The notes under the pieces: generated by a model
Database searches by the model: none
What the model saw: only the letters and a program-made list of their open reading frames with translations
What the model was told of the DNA's origin: nothing
Assembly (NCBI RefSeq): GCF_000819685.1
Contig: NZ_CDBR01000005.1
Coordinates: forward strand, 163,263-227,262
DNA: 64,000 nt
Source of the DNA: Aeromonas allosaccharophila
Lineage (GTDB): Bacteria; Pseudomonadota; Gammaproteobacteria; Enterobacterales; Aeromonadaceae
Direction of reading: 5' to 3'
Made by a program: the position numbers and the translations under genes
Shown: in pieces, positions 19,252-28,876 of the stretch
How the letters are laid out: the number at the start of each line of letters is the position of its first letter
Numbering within the stretch: position 1 is the stretch's first letter

Positions 19252-20424
19252 ATGGAAAATCATGTAGTTATAGAGTCAAAGGGGCGACTTGCCGCCATTC
19301 GGGACTGGCTGGAGCCGGTGCTGGTGCTGCTTATTCTCGGCAGCCTGTTCGGTTACCTCGGCAGCCAGATGGGCCTCTCGGCCATGGTCAATACCCTGTT
19401 CAACACCGCCCACCAGCTGCTGCTCAATACAGTGCTCTTTATCATGGGGATCACGGTGCTCTCTGGTGCCCTGAGCCAGCTCTTGAGCGAGTTCGGGGTG
19501 ATCCGTCTGCTGGAGGTACTGCTGGCCCCGCTGATGAAGCCGGTGTTTCGTCTGCCCGGTCGCACCGCGCTGGCGGCGCTGATGACTTTCTTCTCCGACA
19601 ACCCGGCGGTGATCAGCCTCGCCAAGGACAGCCGCTTTCGCAAAGGCTTTACCCCCTGGCAGCTGGTGTCGCTGACCAACTTCGGCACCGCCTTTGGCAT
19701 GGGGCTGATCGTGGTCACTTTTATGGCCACCCTGCAGCTGCCGAGCGGTGAATCCACCGCCAGCGCGGCACTGATCGGGTTACTCGGCGCTCTGGTCGGC
19801 TCGGTGGTCTCTACCCGACTGATGCAGCGGATGATCCGCCCCTTGGTGGGGGAAGTGCTGATCGATGAGCAACCAGCGGGCAACGGCCCCAAGGTCGGGG
19901 TGACCAAAGAGGCCGCTCCCGGCTGGCTGCGGATCCTCAACTCCCTGCTCGATGGTGGCAAATCCGGCGTGGAGCTGGGGATGGCGGTGATCCCCGGGGT
20001 GCTGATCATCAGCACCTTCGTGATGCTGCTGACCTTCGGCCCGGGTGACAAGGGGTATACCGGTGAAGCATTCCAGGGGGTTGCCCTGCTGCCGGTGCTG
20101 GCTGCCAAGGTAAGCTGGCTGTTTGACCTGCTGTTTGGTTTCAAGCAGCCGGAGCTGGTCGCCTTCCCGGCCACCTCGCTCGGTGCGGTCGGTGCCGCCA
20201 TGTCGCTGGTGCCTCCCTTTATCGCCAAGGGGTGGATCACCGGTAACGAGGTCGCGGTGTTTACCGCCATGGGGATGTGCTGGAGCGGCTTCCTGAGCAC
20301 CCATACTGCCATGCTTGATGCCCTCGGCTATCGCCACCTCACCTCCCGCGCCATTGTCGCCCACACCATCGGCGGCCTGTGTGCCGGGGTGGCCGCTCAC
20401 CAGCTCTATATGCTGCTGGGCTGA
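19252..20424 (+). CDS. Gate-domain (nucleoside-recognition-type) polytopic membrane protein
   Basis: The 390-aa inner-membrane protein has about nine hydrophobic segments. It contains two Gate-like repeats: residues about 50-190 with the FFSDNPAVISLAKD motif, and about 240-385 with FKQPELVAFPATSLGAVGAA. Similar proteins are annotated as nucleoside-recognition or SpmA-like family members of unknown substrate. ATG 19252 is preferred because AGGA lies 6 bases upstream; ATG 19234 is in frame but lacks a site. It is a single gene between two terminators. Confidence 0.82.
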   Translation: MENHVVIESKGRLAAIRDWLEPVLVLLILGSLFGYLGSQMGLSAMVNTLFNTAHQLLLNTVLFIMGITVLSGALSQLLSEFGVIRLLEVLLAPLMKPVFRLPGRTALAALMTFFSDNPAVISLAKDSRFRKGFTPWQLVSLTNFGTAFGMGLIVVTFMATLQLPSGESTASAALIGLLGALVGSVVSTRLMQRMIRPLVGEVLIDEQPAGNGPKVGVTKEAAPGWLRILNSLLDGGKSGVELGMAVIPGVLIISTFVMLLTFGPGDKGYTGEAFQGVALLPVLAAKVSWLFDLLFGFKQPELVAFPATSLGAVGAAMSLVPPFIAKGWITGNEVAVFTAMGMCWSGFLSTHTAMLDALGYRHLTSRAIVAHTIGGLCAGVAAHQLYMLLG

Positions 20425-20446
20425 GCAGGGTTCAGATACGGATACA

Positions 20447-20472
20447 AAAAGAGGCTCTTCGGAGCCTCTTTG
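20447..20472 (+). terminator. Terminator after the gate-domain gene
   Basis: The stem AAAGAGGCT/AGCCTCTTT has a short loop and lies 23 bases after the stop. Confidence 0.82.
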
Positions 20473-20509
20473 CATTTCTCCCTGCCGGTTCTGTTCACGG
20501 GCATACCAA

Positions 20510-20932
20510 TCACCCTTGTGGCGTGATGCCCTGCACCTTCAACCAGAATCGCTCCTGACAGTGGTTGTGAAACAGCTTGCTGGCCGGAGTGATGGGGATG
20601 GGACTGGCGATGACCCGATAGCTGATCCAGCACTCGGCGCAAAGCTGCTGCGATGGCGCTTCGTCCTGCTCGGTTTGCTGGCGGATGACGACCCCATTGG
20701 CAAACCAGCTGGTGGTTATCTGGTGCCGGATCACAGTGCCGCTCTCATCATGCTCGCTATAGTGTTCACTCTCTTGGCGGGTGAGGGTGACGGGGCTCGC
20801 CTGTCGATGAATGGCCCTGATATAGCCGATTAGTTGATTTATTGCCGATCTTGCCGTGATGGTTGGCCTGCACTGGGTGAGCTGCACAGAATGGAAGAGA
20901 GTTAGCGTAGCGCGCTGTCTTGGCTGCGGCAA
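20510..20932 (-). CDS. Hypothetical protein (about 125-140 aa)
   Basis: An open minus-strand frame with coding-like composition fills the gap between the gate-domain gene and the divergent clbS-like gene. No family is recognised. The product is soluble-looking and rich in Gln, His and Ile, with three cysteines, two of them close together (QLCAEC, about residues 98-101). No ATG is available. TTG at 20932 has GAGG three bases upstream, and GTG at 20887 is an alternative start that removes the arginine-rich N-terminus. The forward frame over the same bases looks like a shadow. Confidence 0.45.
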   Translation of the reverse strand: MPQPRQRATLTLFHSVQLTQCRPTITARSAINQLIGYIRAIHRQASPVTLTRQESEHYSEHDESGTVIRHQITTSWFANGVVIRQQTEQDEAPSQQLCAECWISYRVIASPIPITPASKLFHNHCQERFWLKVQGITPQG

Positions 20933-20965
20933 TCGCCTCGGCTGCGCCGCAAGCGGGGGGGATCA

Positions 20966-21481
20966 ATGGGAATTCCGCAAAACAAAGCCGAGCTGCTGCT
21001 CGCGATCGATACCAATTTCGGCAAGCTGTTCAAGGCGTTGCAGGCCGTCCCCGAGAGCCGGGTGCGGGAGCCGACCCTGGCAGGGCACAGCAAGGGAACC
21101 ACCATGAGCGTCGCCAATCTGCTGGCCTACCTTATTGGCTGGAACGAACTGCTGATCAAGTGGATCGAGCGGGATGAGGCGGGTCTACCGGTTGATTTTC
21201 CCGAGACCGGTTTTAAGTGGAACGAGCTGGGCAGGCTGGCTAAAACCTTCTATCGGGATTACGAAGGGCTCAGCTATCAGGCATTGTTGCAGCGGTTGGC
21301 GGCCGCCAGAGGGCGCATCATCGAACTGGTTGAGGCGCGCAGCGATAACCAACTGTATGGCAGCCTCTGGTATGAGAAGTGGACGCTCGGGCGGATGATC
21401 CAGTTCAATAGCGCCTCCCCCTATCTCAACGCCAACGGGCGGCTGCGCAAGTGGCTGAAGGGGATCGGTATTCGGGTATGA
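20966..21481 (+). CDS. ClbS/DfsB-family four-helix-bundle protein
   Basis: The 171-aa protein belongs to the DinB-superfamily-like DUF1706/ClbS group. Characteristic are KAELLLAIDTNFGKLFKAL at the N-terminus, VANLLAYLIGWNELLIKW (about 50-67) and the tail region SPYLNANGRLRKW (about 150-162). ClbS itself protects colibactin producers by hydrolysing the toxin's cyclopropane; most relatives are uncharacterised, and no colibactin genes are in view. It starts at ATG 20966 after a G-rich ribosome site. A shared terminator separates it from the convergent gene. Confidence 0.86.
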   Translation: MGIPQNKAELLLAIDTNFGKLFKALQAVPESRVREPTLAGHSKGTTMSVANLLAYLIGWNELLIKWIERDEAGLPVDFPETGFKWNELGRLAKTFYRDYEGLSYQALLQRLAAARGRIIELVEARSDNQLYGSLWYEKWTLGRMIQFNSASPYLNANGRLRKWLKGIGIRV

Positions 21482-21530
21482 ATGCCCCCAAAGCGGCATG
21501 TGGCCATGCTGCTGGCCTGACAGGATGAAA

Positions 21531-21557
21531 GAGAGGGGCGCTGCGGCGCCCCTCTCT
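21531..21557. terminator. Bidirectional terminator between clbS-like and B3/B4 genes
   Basis: The GC-rich perfect stem GAGAGGGGCGC/GCGCCCCTCTC has a 3-4 nt loop and lies between two convergent genes. Confidence 0.65.
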
Positions 21558-21590
21558 GTATCTGCTGATTAAACTCGTCTGGTCTGCGGT

Positions 21591-22283
21591 TTATTCGATA
21601 TGGCCGATAAGGCTCTGCGCGATCACCGCCTCCGGCATCATCTTCCGCAGTCCTGCAATCAGCCGCTCGCCTGCCTCCTGCAAGGCGGCCAGCGGCATCT
21701 CGGGCAGGCTCTCCAGAATGAACCACATCTGGCCCGAATCGACACTTAGTCGGGTGCGCACCCCCTGCCGCCAGTTCCAGCGCCGACAGGTGACCCCCTT
21801 GTCATCCCGCCAGACCACCTCGCCGGGTTCCGGAGATTCGTGGGCGGGTTCGCCCCCTTTCATGGTATCGAACTGCTCGCTGCCATCGGCCACCACCAGT
21901 CGCGGCAGCCCCTCATAGGCGCGCAGGTTTTCGCCCCCGACCGGAATGGCGTAGCGGATGCTGATGGCATTGTAGAGATCGACCACGGGATCGATGGTGG
22001 GCAGGTTGCCATCGCGGGCGACCCGTTTTCTCAGGGCCTCGGCGGAACAGGGAGTCCGCTGCGGCTTGGCGCCGAACGTTCTGAACAGATCGCCCCAGGC
22101 GGCGAGGTGCGCCTCGGCCCACGGCACATCGGCGGTCAGCATGGCGGTGCAGGCTTCATCAAGGGCGCGCGCCCCCACGTTCGGGTCAACCACGGTCGCG
22201 GCTTGCACCGTGATACTCAGGGCGCGAAAGCCGGGGGCCAGTTGGCTGACTTCGGGGGAGATATGAGGGGTAATCAGTGACAT
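21591..22283 (-). CDS. B3/B4 (tRNA-binding, PheT-like) domain protein
   Basis: The 230-aa stand-alone B3/B4 domain is otherwise found in the beta subunit of phenylalanyl-tRNA synthetase. The core NLPTIDPVVDLYNAISIRYAIPVGG region (about 93-117) and DTMKGGEPAHESPEPGEVVW (about 137-157) are typical. Free-standing versions may edit or bind aminoacyl-tRNA or aminoacyl compounds, but the function is not established. It starts at ATG 22283. The long upstream region contains a phased pair of ACATGT palindromes. Confidence 0.87.
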   Translation of the reverse strand: MSLITPHISPEVSQLAPGFRALSITVQAATVVDPNVGARALDEACTAMLTADVPWAEAHLAAWGDLFRTFGAKPQRTPCSAEALRKRVARDGNLPTIDPVVDLYNAISIRYAIPVGGENLRAYEGLPRLVVADGSEQFDTMKGGEPAHESPEPGEVVWRDDKGVTCRRWNWRQGVRTRLSVDSGQMWFILESLPEMPLAALQEAGERLIAGLRKMMPEAVIAQSLIGHIE

Positions 22284-22715
22284 AACGACTCCAGAATCGA
22301 AAGAGGCGAGAGGGAGCGGCTGCCGGACAGCATAGCGGCAACGGCAAATCCGGTTTGAGAGCCATCATGCGCGAACATGTTAAATAAGAAAATTTACATG
22401 TTCTTAATGGTTATAAGTTTCATGAATGAAAAATGGCGTGATCGCGGGGATGGCTGGTGTGGAGAATAAGGACATCCCGCCGCTTCCGGTTTGCTCCGGC
22501 AATGCCCCTTTGCCTCGCTGATCCGCAGCGGCAGCCGCTGGCCGCCCGGCTCCCTCCTGATACTCGCAATGGTCATGCCCAGACACGAGGCAGCGATTCA
22601 AATCGCTCGACGGCTCAATGAGTTGGCTATTGTTGGCGTTTTTTTCATCGTTCTGGCCCCGCTTATGCACACCTTCTCACATCACCACCAAGGGCTGCCG
22701 TCGCGGAGAGATATC
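22284..22715. other. Intergenic region with phased ACATGT palindromes
   Basis: This 430-base gap between divergent genes has an AT-rich core (about 22375-22435) holding GAACATGT and ACATGTTC in inverted orientation, then a GC-rich stretch. Several frames are open through it but none has a ribosome site, so I call no gene. Confidence 0.5.
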
Positions 22716-23171
22716 ATGATCAGTACCCTGCTTCCCCTTGCCTCAATCGCCCTCAAGCTGGGCAGCCAGCTGCTTGGCAGCAGTAGCAAACCCCAGCCCG
22801 TGCAGCCTGCCGTACAGGAGGAGCACCTAGCCCCGACCGTCCAGGGGATGTTCCAGCGGCTCGGTATCAAGGATGCCGACAGCGAGCAGAACCGCTCGGC
22901 CATCAACCACTTTATGGGTGAGCTGATGCAGACTCTGGGACAGGAGAATGGCGGCCAATCCCTCTCTGCCGCCATCGATAGCGCCCGTAGCCAGTTGGCC
23001 AACGGCACCCAGAGCACCCGCCTCGATGCCCTGCAGAGCGAGCTCGATACCCTCAAGGGCTCCCTCGGTGCCAGCGATTTCAATCTCGATCAGCTGCTCG
23101 GCGCCTTTAAACAGACCCTGCCCAACGGCAATGGGGAGGGGGTCGGCAAACTGCTCAATGCCAGCGCCTGA
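22716..23171 (+). CDS. Uncharacterised small helical protein (151 aa)
   Basis: ATG 22716 follows GGAGAG with 5-base spacing; the frame is open further upstream but no site supports it. The protein starts with a short hydrophobic helix (STLLPLASIALKLGSQLLG, about 3-21), possibly a weak signal or amphipathic segment. The remainder is polar, Gln/Ser-rich and helix-prone (ENGGQSLSAAIDSARSQLAN; LDALQSELDTLKGSL). The C-terminal GNGEGVGKLLNASA is glycine-rich. I do not recognise the family. It is transcribed alone, with a strong terminator. Confidence 0.7.
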   Translation: MISTLLPLASIALKLGSQLLGSSSKPQPVQPAVQEEHLAPTVQGMFQRLGIKDADSEQNRSAINHFMGELMQTLGQENGGQSLSAAIDSARSQLANGTQSTRLDALQSELDTLKGSLGASDFNLDQLLGAFKQTLPNGNGEGVGKLLNASA

Positions 23172-23187
23172 ACGGCGGTGAGCAATA

Positions 23188-23218
23188 AAAAACGGCAACC
23201 TCGGGTTGCCGTTTCTGT
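23188..23218 (+). terminator. Terminator after the 151-aa gene
   Basis: The stem AAACGGCAACC/GGTTGCCGTTT has a TCG loop and a T-rich tail. Confidence 0.85.
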
Positions 23219-23233
23219 TTGTGGTTTAACACG

Positions 23234-23869
23234 TTATGAGCGAGGTGATGGCGGGTTCTCCATATCGCTGGCTACTTCTACCTGCCCTCTAGCGTGCAAG
23301 GCGTGAGCTGCACCTTGGCGATCCGCTTCATCCTTGTTCTGGCCCAGTTTGAATTTGCCAACCAGCCGCTCTATCTCGATTTCAATGCCGACAACGGCCT
23401 GCACCATGGTTTCCATATATTCTCTCGGCGCATCCGCCATTTTCCATGGGGTCGGTTCTCCGGCCTCATGATGACGAGTCAGATTTGCCAGCAGGCGGCG
23501 TACGAAGCGCGCATCATCGTGGATACGAATTCGGCCGTGGGCGTGTACCACGCTGTAGTTCCAGGTCGGCACCTGCTGGTGATGCACTTGCTTGCTCGGA
23601 TACCAGCTGGGAGAGATGTAGGCATCGGCAGCCTTGAAGATCACCAGCACGTTGTCCCCATCCCGCACCTCTTGCCAGAGCGGGTTGTTGCGGGCGACAT
23701 GGGCACGTAGGACGCCATGCTCCCCACTCTCCGCGTCCAGTTCGAATGGCAGATGGTTGGCATCCAGCCCCTGTGAACCGTGGGTGATCAGTGCTCCTAG
23801 CGGATGTGCCCGCATCAGCTGATACAGGGCCTCGGGGTCATCGGTGGCGAAATGGGGTGGCAGATACAT
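23234..23869 (-). CDS. FMN-binding PaiB-family protein
   Basis: The 211-aa split-barrel flavin-binding protein is related to Bacillus PaiB (negative regulator of sporulation and protease genes). Family marks are MYLPPHF at the start, GALITHGSQGLDANHLPFEL (about 28-47), HVARNNPLW (about 56), YISPSWYPSK (about 83) and VPTWNYSVVHAHG (about 98-110). ATG 23869 is used because AAGGAA is correctly spaced upstream. The family name says regulator, but many members may simply be flavin reductase-like enzymes. Confidence 0.88.
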   Translation of the reverse strand: MYLPPHFATDDPEALYQLMRAHPLGALITHGSQGLDANHLPFELDAESGEHGVLRAHVARNNPLWQEVRDGDNVLVIFKAADAYISPSWYPSKQVHHQQVPTWNYSVVHAHGRIRIHDDARFVRRLLANLTRHHEAGEPTPWKMADAPREYMETMVQAVVGIEIEIERLVGKFKLGQNKDEADRQGAAHALHARGQVEVASDMENPPSPRS

Positions 23870-23954
23870 GCAGATTCCTTCTATCGAGCGCTGACATCCA
23901 TTCAACAACTACAGCCATCCCGTCAGCGGGACAAGCCATTTCGGGCGCAAAAAA

Positions 23955-23972
23955 AGAGGGCTGGTGCCCTCT
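23955..23972 (-). terminator. Terminator after argH
   Basis: The stem AGAGGGC/GCCCTCT is followed on the minus strand by a run of seven T residues. Confidence 0.75.
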
Positions 23973-23989
23973 CTCTGCGTTAACGGTAA

Positions 23990-25372
23990 TTAGCCGCGCT
24001 TGGCCAACCAGGCTTCGGCGGCGGTGAGTGCCGCTTCTACCTGCTCGCGGGCGACGCCGCCTTTGGTGACTCGCTTGGCGAGGGTCGCTTCCAGCTCCAG
24101 ATTGGGGTAGACGTCAAACTCGATCACCGGGCTGAAGCGCTGGAATTCGCCGATGGAGAGTTCCTCCAGCGGGCGACCCACGCTGATGGCGAAGACCACG
24201 GTTTCACCGACGATATGGTGCGCTTCACGGAACGGAATGCCCTTGGCCACCAGATAGTCCGCCAGCTCGGTGGCGTTGGCGTAGCCGCCCTGCGCCGCCG
24301 CCATGGTGCGCTCGCCATTGACCTTCAGATCGATCAGCACCAGCGCCGCCATGTCGAGGCAGTCGTGCCAGGTGTCGAGGGCATCGAACAGCCCCTCTTT
24401 GTCTTCCTGCATATCCTTGTTGTAGGCCAGCGGCAGCGCCTTGAGGCTCATCAGCATGCCCATCTGGGCGCCGACCACCCGACCGGTCTTGCCACGAATA
24501 AGCTCCAGCGCATCGGGGTTTTTCTTCTGCGGCATCAGGGAGGAACCCGAGGTCACCGCATCGGACAATTCGACAAAGCCCGCCTCGCCGGTGTTGTAGA
24601 AGATGAGATCTTCGGCAAACCGCGACAGGTGAGTCATTGAGAGGGACGCCACGTGCATCAGCTCCACCACGTGATCCCGATCGGAGACCGAATCCAGACT
24701 GTTGCGGGTGGCGCCACCAAAGCCCATGTCGAGCGCCAGCGCTTCGCGGTCGATGGCGTAGGCGGTGCCCGCCAGCGCGCCGCAGCCGAGCGGGCTGGTG
24801 TCGAGCCGCTTGAGGGCATCCTGCAGTCGGGAGTAGTCCCGCTCCAGCATCTCCACATAGGCCAGCGCCCAGTGGGCGAAGGTGACCGGCTGAGCCCGCT
24901 GCAGGTGGGTGTAACCCGGCAGCACCGCGGCCTGATTGGCGCGGGCGGAGGCCACCAGCCCCTGCTGCAGGGCGGTGATGGAGCCGAGCAGCAGCTCCCC
25001 CTGCGCCTTGCACCAGAGTTTCAGGTCGGTGGCGACCTGATCGTTGCGCGAGCGGCCGGTGTGTAGCTTCTTGCCGAGATCGCCGACGGCGGCGATAAGC
25101 TGGCTCTCGACCCAGGAGTGGATATCTTCGGCATCCGAGCTCAGGATCTGCTGGGGATCCTGTTGCACCGAAGCGAGCAGCACCTCCATCGCCTGTTGCA
25201 GTTTGCCCTGCTCATCGGCGGTCAATACGCCCACTTTCACCAGCGCTTTGGCCCAGGCCATGGAACCCTGAATATCCTGCTCCGCCAAGCGGTAATCGAA
25301 CCGCAGCGAATCGTTGAACTGCTTGAACCGGCTATCGGCTCCCTGACTGAAGCGTCCACCCCAAAGTGCCAT
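23990..25372 (-). CDS. argH: Argininosuccinate lyase
   Basis: Last step of arginine synthesis: argininosuccinate to arginine plus fumarate. The 460-aa product starts [11 protein letters not shown] with AAGGAGAG upstream (25372). The fumarase/aspartase superfamily signature [12 protein letters not shown] lies at about residue 279-290, with the catalytic Ser in the mobile loop. HTGRSRNDQ (about 115) and the catalytic His in YTHLQRAQP (about 160) are also present. It is fourth downstream of argCBFG, separated from argG by a 428-base gap containing a palindromic repeat, so it may have its own promoter or depend on read-through. Confidence 0.96.
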   Translation of the reverse strand: MALWGGRFSQGADSRFKQFNDSLRFDYRLAEQDIQGSMAWAKALVKVGVLTADEQGKLQQAMEVLLASVQQDPQQILSSDAEDIHSWVESQLIAAVGDLGKKLHTGRSRNDQVATDLKLWCKAQGELLLGSITALQQGLVASARANQAAVLPGYTHLQRAQPVTFAHWALAYVEMLERDYSRLQDALKRLDTSPLGCGALAGTAYAIDREALALDMGFGGATRNSLDSVSDRDHVVELMHVASLSMTHLSRFAEDLIFYNTGEAGFVELSDAVTSGSSLMPQKKNPDALELIRGKTGRVVGAQMGMLMSLKALPLAYNKDMQEDKEGLFDALDTWHDCLDMAALVLIDLKVNGERTMAAAQGGYANATELADYLVAKGIPFREAHHIVGETVVFAISVGRPLEELSIGEFQRFSPVIEFDVYPNLELEATLAKRVTKGGVAREQVEAALTAAEAWLAKRG

Positions 25373-25540
25373 ATTGCTCTCCTTGAATGCGTTGTCGGTA
25401 GGCGTCTGCGCCTTACCGTACTCGCGCGGCCCCTTGGCCTGCGCGCAGAAATCTTGCCCTGTATTTTCCTGCATAACAGTGCAGTGGTGAGGAGTGCGGT
25501 TACCGTTGAACACGTCACATCCAGCAACTGCGAACCGATT

Positions 25541-25637
25541 CCCTCTCCCTCTGGGAGAGGGTTAGGGTGAGGGCAATTTCCCCCCCTCATCCCCAACCCT
25601 TCTCCCCCTGTTTTCCACGTAAGCGGGAGAAGGGGGC
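25541..25637. repeat. REP/MITE-like palindromic repeat between argH and argG
   Basis: A composite imperfect palindrome. The left arm is a CCCTCTCCC/GGGAGAGGG hairpin followed by TTAGGGTGAGGG. The right arm has CCCTCATCCCCAACCC followed by a TTCTCCC.../GGGAGAAGG hairpin. This architecture is common to interspersed extragenic palindromes in many proteobacteria. The rest of the 25373-25800 gap shows no gene. Confidence 0.75.
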
Positions 25638-25800
25638 AAAGCACACCCCTCATTGCAAGCCGCCCCTGTTATCTCACAGAAGCGGCCCGGGCGCTGCCGC
25701 TCTTGTCACACCCGCCGATGATGGGTCAGGGGCCATGCCCTCGGCCTATAGAAGAGGGGGCCATGCCCCCTCAACGGAATCAACGGGTTATCGCGCTTGC

Positions 25801-27036
25801 TTAACCGTGGGTGTGGTCGCCGCCGATCGCCTGATGCTGCTCCTTCATGGCGCGGATCCGGCTGGCCAGGGTGTAGAGACGGATAAAGCCTTCGGCATGG
25901 CTCTGGTCGTACACCTCGTCGGCGCCGAAGGTGGCGAAGTCTTCGGAGTAGAGGCTGTTCGGTGACTTCTTCTGCACTGCGGTGACCTGACCCTTGTACA
26001 TCTTCAGCACCACTTCACCGTCGAGATCTTCGGCGATGGCGTTGGCAGAGGCGAGGATCGCCTTGCACAGCGGGGTGAACCAGCGGCCGTCATAGACCAG
26101 ATGGGAGAACTCGGCACCCAGCTTTTCCCGCCAGGCGCGGGTCGGGCGATCCAGTACCAGCTCTTCCACGGCGCGCAGCGCGGCGACCATCACGGTACCG
26201 CCCGGGGTTTCGTAGCAGCCGCGGGACTTCATCCCCACCATCCGGTTTTCGGTGATGTCGATGCGGCCCACGCCGTGCTTGCCGGCACGCTCGTTCAGGG
26301 TCATCAGGATCTGGTGCGGGCTGAGCGGCTGGTCATCAATGGCCACCACTTCGCCTTTGGCCACGGTCAGCTTGACGTACTCCGGCTGATCAGGGGCCTG
26401 CTCGGCCGGTACGGTCCACTGCCAGACCGCTTCGGACGGCTCGTTCCAGGTGCTCTCCAGCTCGCCACCCTCGGTGGAGATGTGCCAGGCGTTGGCGTCG
26501 CGGCTGTAGATCTTCTTCAGGGTCGCCTTGCAGGGGATGCCGCGGGTCTCCAGATAGGCCAGCAGATCTTCCCGGGAGCGCATGTCCCAGATCCGCCACG
26601 GGGCGATCACTTTCAGCTGGGGCGCCAGTGCGGCGACCGCACCTTCGAAACGCACCTGATCGTTACCCTTGCCGGTGCAGCCGTGGGAGATGGCATCGGC
26701 CCCTTCCGCCAGTGCCGCTTCGACCATCGCCTTGGCGATGATCGGGCGGGCCATGGAGGTGCCCAGCAGATAGGTGCCCTCATAGACGGCGCCGGTCTTC
26801 AGGGTCGGGTAAACGTACTCTTTGACGAACTCTTCGCGCAGATCCTTGATGATGCACTTGGTGGCGCCGGAGGCGATGGCTTTTTGCTCGATCCCTTCCA
26901 GATCGTCACGCTCCTGACCTACGTCGGCCACGAAGGCGATGATTTCGGCGTCATAGTGCTCTTTGAGCCAGGGAATGATGGCCGAGGTATCCAGTCCACC
27001 CGAGTAAGCCAGTACGATCTTGTTGATTCCGCTCAT
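25801..27036 (-). CDS. argG: Argininosuccinate synthase
   Basis: Condenses citrulline and aspartate using ATP. The 411-aa product starts [19 protein letters not shown], where the PP-loop SGGLDTS marks the N-type ATP pyrophosphatase fold. Further marks are [13 protein letters not shown] (about 118) and the substrate-binding STEGGELE region. The length matches the short bacterial ArgG type (about 400 aa). ATG 27036 has GGAGAG upstream. It lies 83 bases downstream of argF. Confidence 0.97.
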   Translation of the reverse strand: MSGINKIVLAYSGGLDTSAIIPWLKEHYDAEIIAFVADVGQERDDLEGIEQKAIASGATKCIIKDLREEFVKEYVYPTLKTGAVYEGTYLLGTSMARPIIAKAMVEAALAEGADAISHGCTGKGNDQVRFEGAVAALAPQLKVIAPWRIWDMRSREDLLAYLETRGIPCKATLKKIYSRDANAWHISTEGGELESTWNEPSEAVWQWTVPAEQAPDQPEYVKLTVAKGEVVAIDDQPLSPHQILMTLNERAGKHGVGRIDITENRMVGMKSRGCYETPGGTVMVAALRAVEELVLDRPTRAWREKLGAEFSHLVYDGRWFTPLCKAILASANAIAEDLDGEVVLKMYKGQVTAVQKKSPNSLYSEDFATFGADEVYDQSHAEGFIRLYTLASRIRAMKEQHQAIGGDHTHG

Positions 27037-27119
27037 TTTACTTCTCTCCGTGATGATTCGATGATGATTCAATAAAGGGTCGTGATTCAGGTTGAGTACC
27101 GCGTTACTTGTTGCCCTGA

Positions 27120-28031
27120 CTATTTATGCCCAAACAGGGTCAGCAACACGGCGTTCTGGATATGCATCCGGTTTTCGGCCTCGTCCATGATGAGGGAGGC
27201 GGGGCCATCCATCACCTGCGAGGTGATCTCCAGCTCCCGGTGGGCCGGTTGGCAGTGCAGCACGTGCTGGATGCCGGTCCGGTCGAGCAGGGCCTGGTTG
27301 ATCTGGTAAGGCATAAAGAGCTCGGTAACCTGCTCCATCGGGGTGTTGTCGCCCATGGAGACCCAGGTATCTGTGTAGGCCACGTCAAACCCTTCGATAT
27401 CCGCCACGTCATCACTGATGTGGATGGTCGCCCCCGACTTGGCCGCCAGAGCCTGCGCCTGTAGGAAGATCTGGGTATCCGGGCCGTGGCCTTTCGGGCA
27501 GATCAGGGTGACGTCGGTGCCCAGAGTCGCCCCCAGCAGCAGCAGAGAGTGGCTGACGTTGTTGCCATCACCGAGGTAGGCAAGCTTCACCTTCGACAGA
27601 TCGTCGTAGTGCTCGGCAATGGTCATAAAGTCGGCCAGCCCCTGACAGGGGTGGTAGAGGTTGCACAGGCTGTTCACTACCGGCACTGTGCCGTGCTCTG
27701 CCAGCTCGACCAGGGTCTGGTGATCGAACACCCGAGCGACGATGGCATCACACCAGCGCGACAAGTTGGCGGCGAAATCTTTCACCGATTCGCGCTTGCC
27801 GAGCGCGCCGTTCTGCTGATCCAGATAGACGCTGTGGCCGCCCAGTTTCGCGATACCGATGTCGAAGGTGACCCGGGTACGCAGGGAGGGCTTCTCGAAC
27901 AGGGTGACCACGCTCTTGCCGGCCAGCGCCTGGCTGTACTTCTTCGGGTCGGCCTTGACCGCTTTGCCCAGCGCAATCAGCGCTTCAATCTGGGCTTTGT
28001 TCAGATCACTGTCTTTCAGAAGATGTTGCAT
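27120..28031 (-). CDS. argF: Ornithine carbamoyltransferase (short form)
   Basis: Forms citrulline from ornithine and carbamoyl phosphate. The 303-aa protein has the carbamoyl-phosphate loop EKPSLRTR (about 46-53; usually S-T-R-T-R), NLYHPCQ with HPCQ (about 132) and the ornithine loop DTWVSMGD (about 222-229). The C-terminal catalytic loop reads HCQPAHRE, where HCLP is the usual motif. The SMG loop supports ornithine rather than aspartate as acceptor. Its position between argB and argG agrees. The SLRTR and HCQP variants set it apart from the E. coli-type enzyme. Confidence 0.93.
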   Translation of the reverse strand: MQHLLKDSDLNKAQIEALIALGKAVKADPKKYSQALAGKSVVTLFEKPSLRTRVTFDIGIAKLGGHSVYLDQQNGALGKRESVKDFAANLSRWCDAIVARVFDHQTLVELAEHGTVPVVNSLCNLYHPCQGLADFMTIAEHYDDLSKVKLAYLGDGNNVSHSLLLLGATLGTDVTLICPKGHGPDTQIFLQAQALAAKSGATIHISDDVADIEGFDVAYTDTWVSMGDNTPMEQVTELFMPYQINQALLDRTGIQHVLHCQPAHRELEITSQVMDGPASLIMDEAENRMHIQNAVLLTLFGHK

Positions 28032-28056
28032 CGGATGTTCCTTGTTCCGGTGAGGA

Positions 28057-28860
28057 TTAGAGGGCTACCTGATTGCCATCGGCAATCTTGACCAGAGTGC
28101 CGACCGCGCCGCCAGCCAGCAGCTTGAGCAGCTGATCCGGGTAACGCCAGCTGGCGACACAGACCGGCTTGCCGAGGGTCTCGGCGGCGTGCAGAGCCGC
28201 TTCTACCTTGACCGCCATGCCGTCCGTGATCACTCCTTTCTCCATCAGATCCAGTGCGGTCAGCTTGTCGAGCTGGGGCACCAGCTTGCCCTTGCCATCG
28301 AGGATGCCGCTCACGTCGGAGAGCATCACCAGATCGGCACCGAGCGCCTCGGCAATGGCGGTGGCCGCCTGATCCGCATTGACGTTCATCAGCTGCCCCT
28401 CGGCGGTGATGCCGATGGAGCTCACCACCGGCAGGAAGCCCTGACCGAGGATCCCCGCCACCAGCGCCGGGTTGCCTGGCTTGCACTCGCCGACCGCGCC
28501 GAGATCCGGGTCGAGCTGGGTCACCTGACAGAGGCCGCCATCCGCCAGACAGAGCCCCACCGCCGGAATGCCGGTGGCGATCGCCTTGGCCATCATCTGC
28601 TTGTTGGCCGTCCCTGCCAGCGCCCCGGCAATAAAGGGGATCTGCTCGAACGGGGTCACCCGCAGGCCATTCTTCTTGGTGGAGGTGAGACCCAGCCCCT
28701 TGAGCAGGTCATCCACCAGACAGCCACCGCCGTGCACCAGCACCAGCGGACGGTGCTGATCGTCGAGAAAGGTTTTGAGGGTGGCGAACAGGGCGGTCAG
28801 CGCCTCGTCGTTCTCGATAAGGGCGCCGCCCAGCTTGATTACCAGAGTTTGCTTGTCCAT
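28057..28860 (-). CDS. argB: Acetylglutamate kinase
   Basis: Phosphorylates N-acetylglutamate. The 267-aa amino-acid-kinase fold has [10 protein letters not shown] (about 6-15), [17 protein letters not shown] (about 41-57) and [13 protein letters not shown] (about 174). It lacks the N-terminal helix extension seen in arginine-inhibited hexameric enzymes, so it resembles the dimeric E. coli type. ATG 28860 (MDKQ) is preferred to 28869 because of the AAGGAGTG site. It lies between argC and argF in the operon. Confidence 0.96.
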   Translation of the reverse strand: MDKQTLVIKLGGALIENDEALTALFATLKTFLDDQHRPLVLVHGGGCLVDDLLKGLGLTSTKKNGLRVTPFEQIPFIAGALAGTANKQMMAKAIATGIPAVGLCLADGGLCQVTQLDPDLGAVGECKPGNPALVAGILGQGFLPVVSSIGITAEGQLMNVNADQAATAIAEALGADLVMLSDVSGILDGKGKLVPQLDKLTALDLMEKGVITDGMAVKVEAALHAAETLGKPVCVASWRYPDQLLKLLAGGAVGTLVKIADGNQVAL

Positions 28861-28876
28861 ATCTCTCACTCCTTCC

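Noticed and set aside
20315..20833. 172-aa + strand frame after the gate-domain gene
   Set aside because: It begins inside the preceding gene, runs through its terminator and has no ribosome site. The minus-strand frame looks more protein-like.
25541..25637. Rho-independent terminator for argG
   Set aside because: The palindromes have no T-run in either direction and match the interspersed-repeat architecture better.
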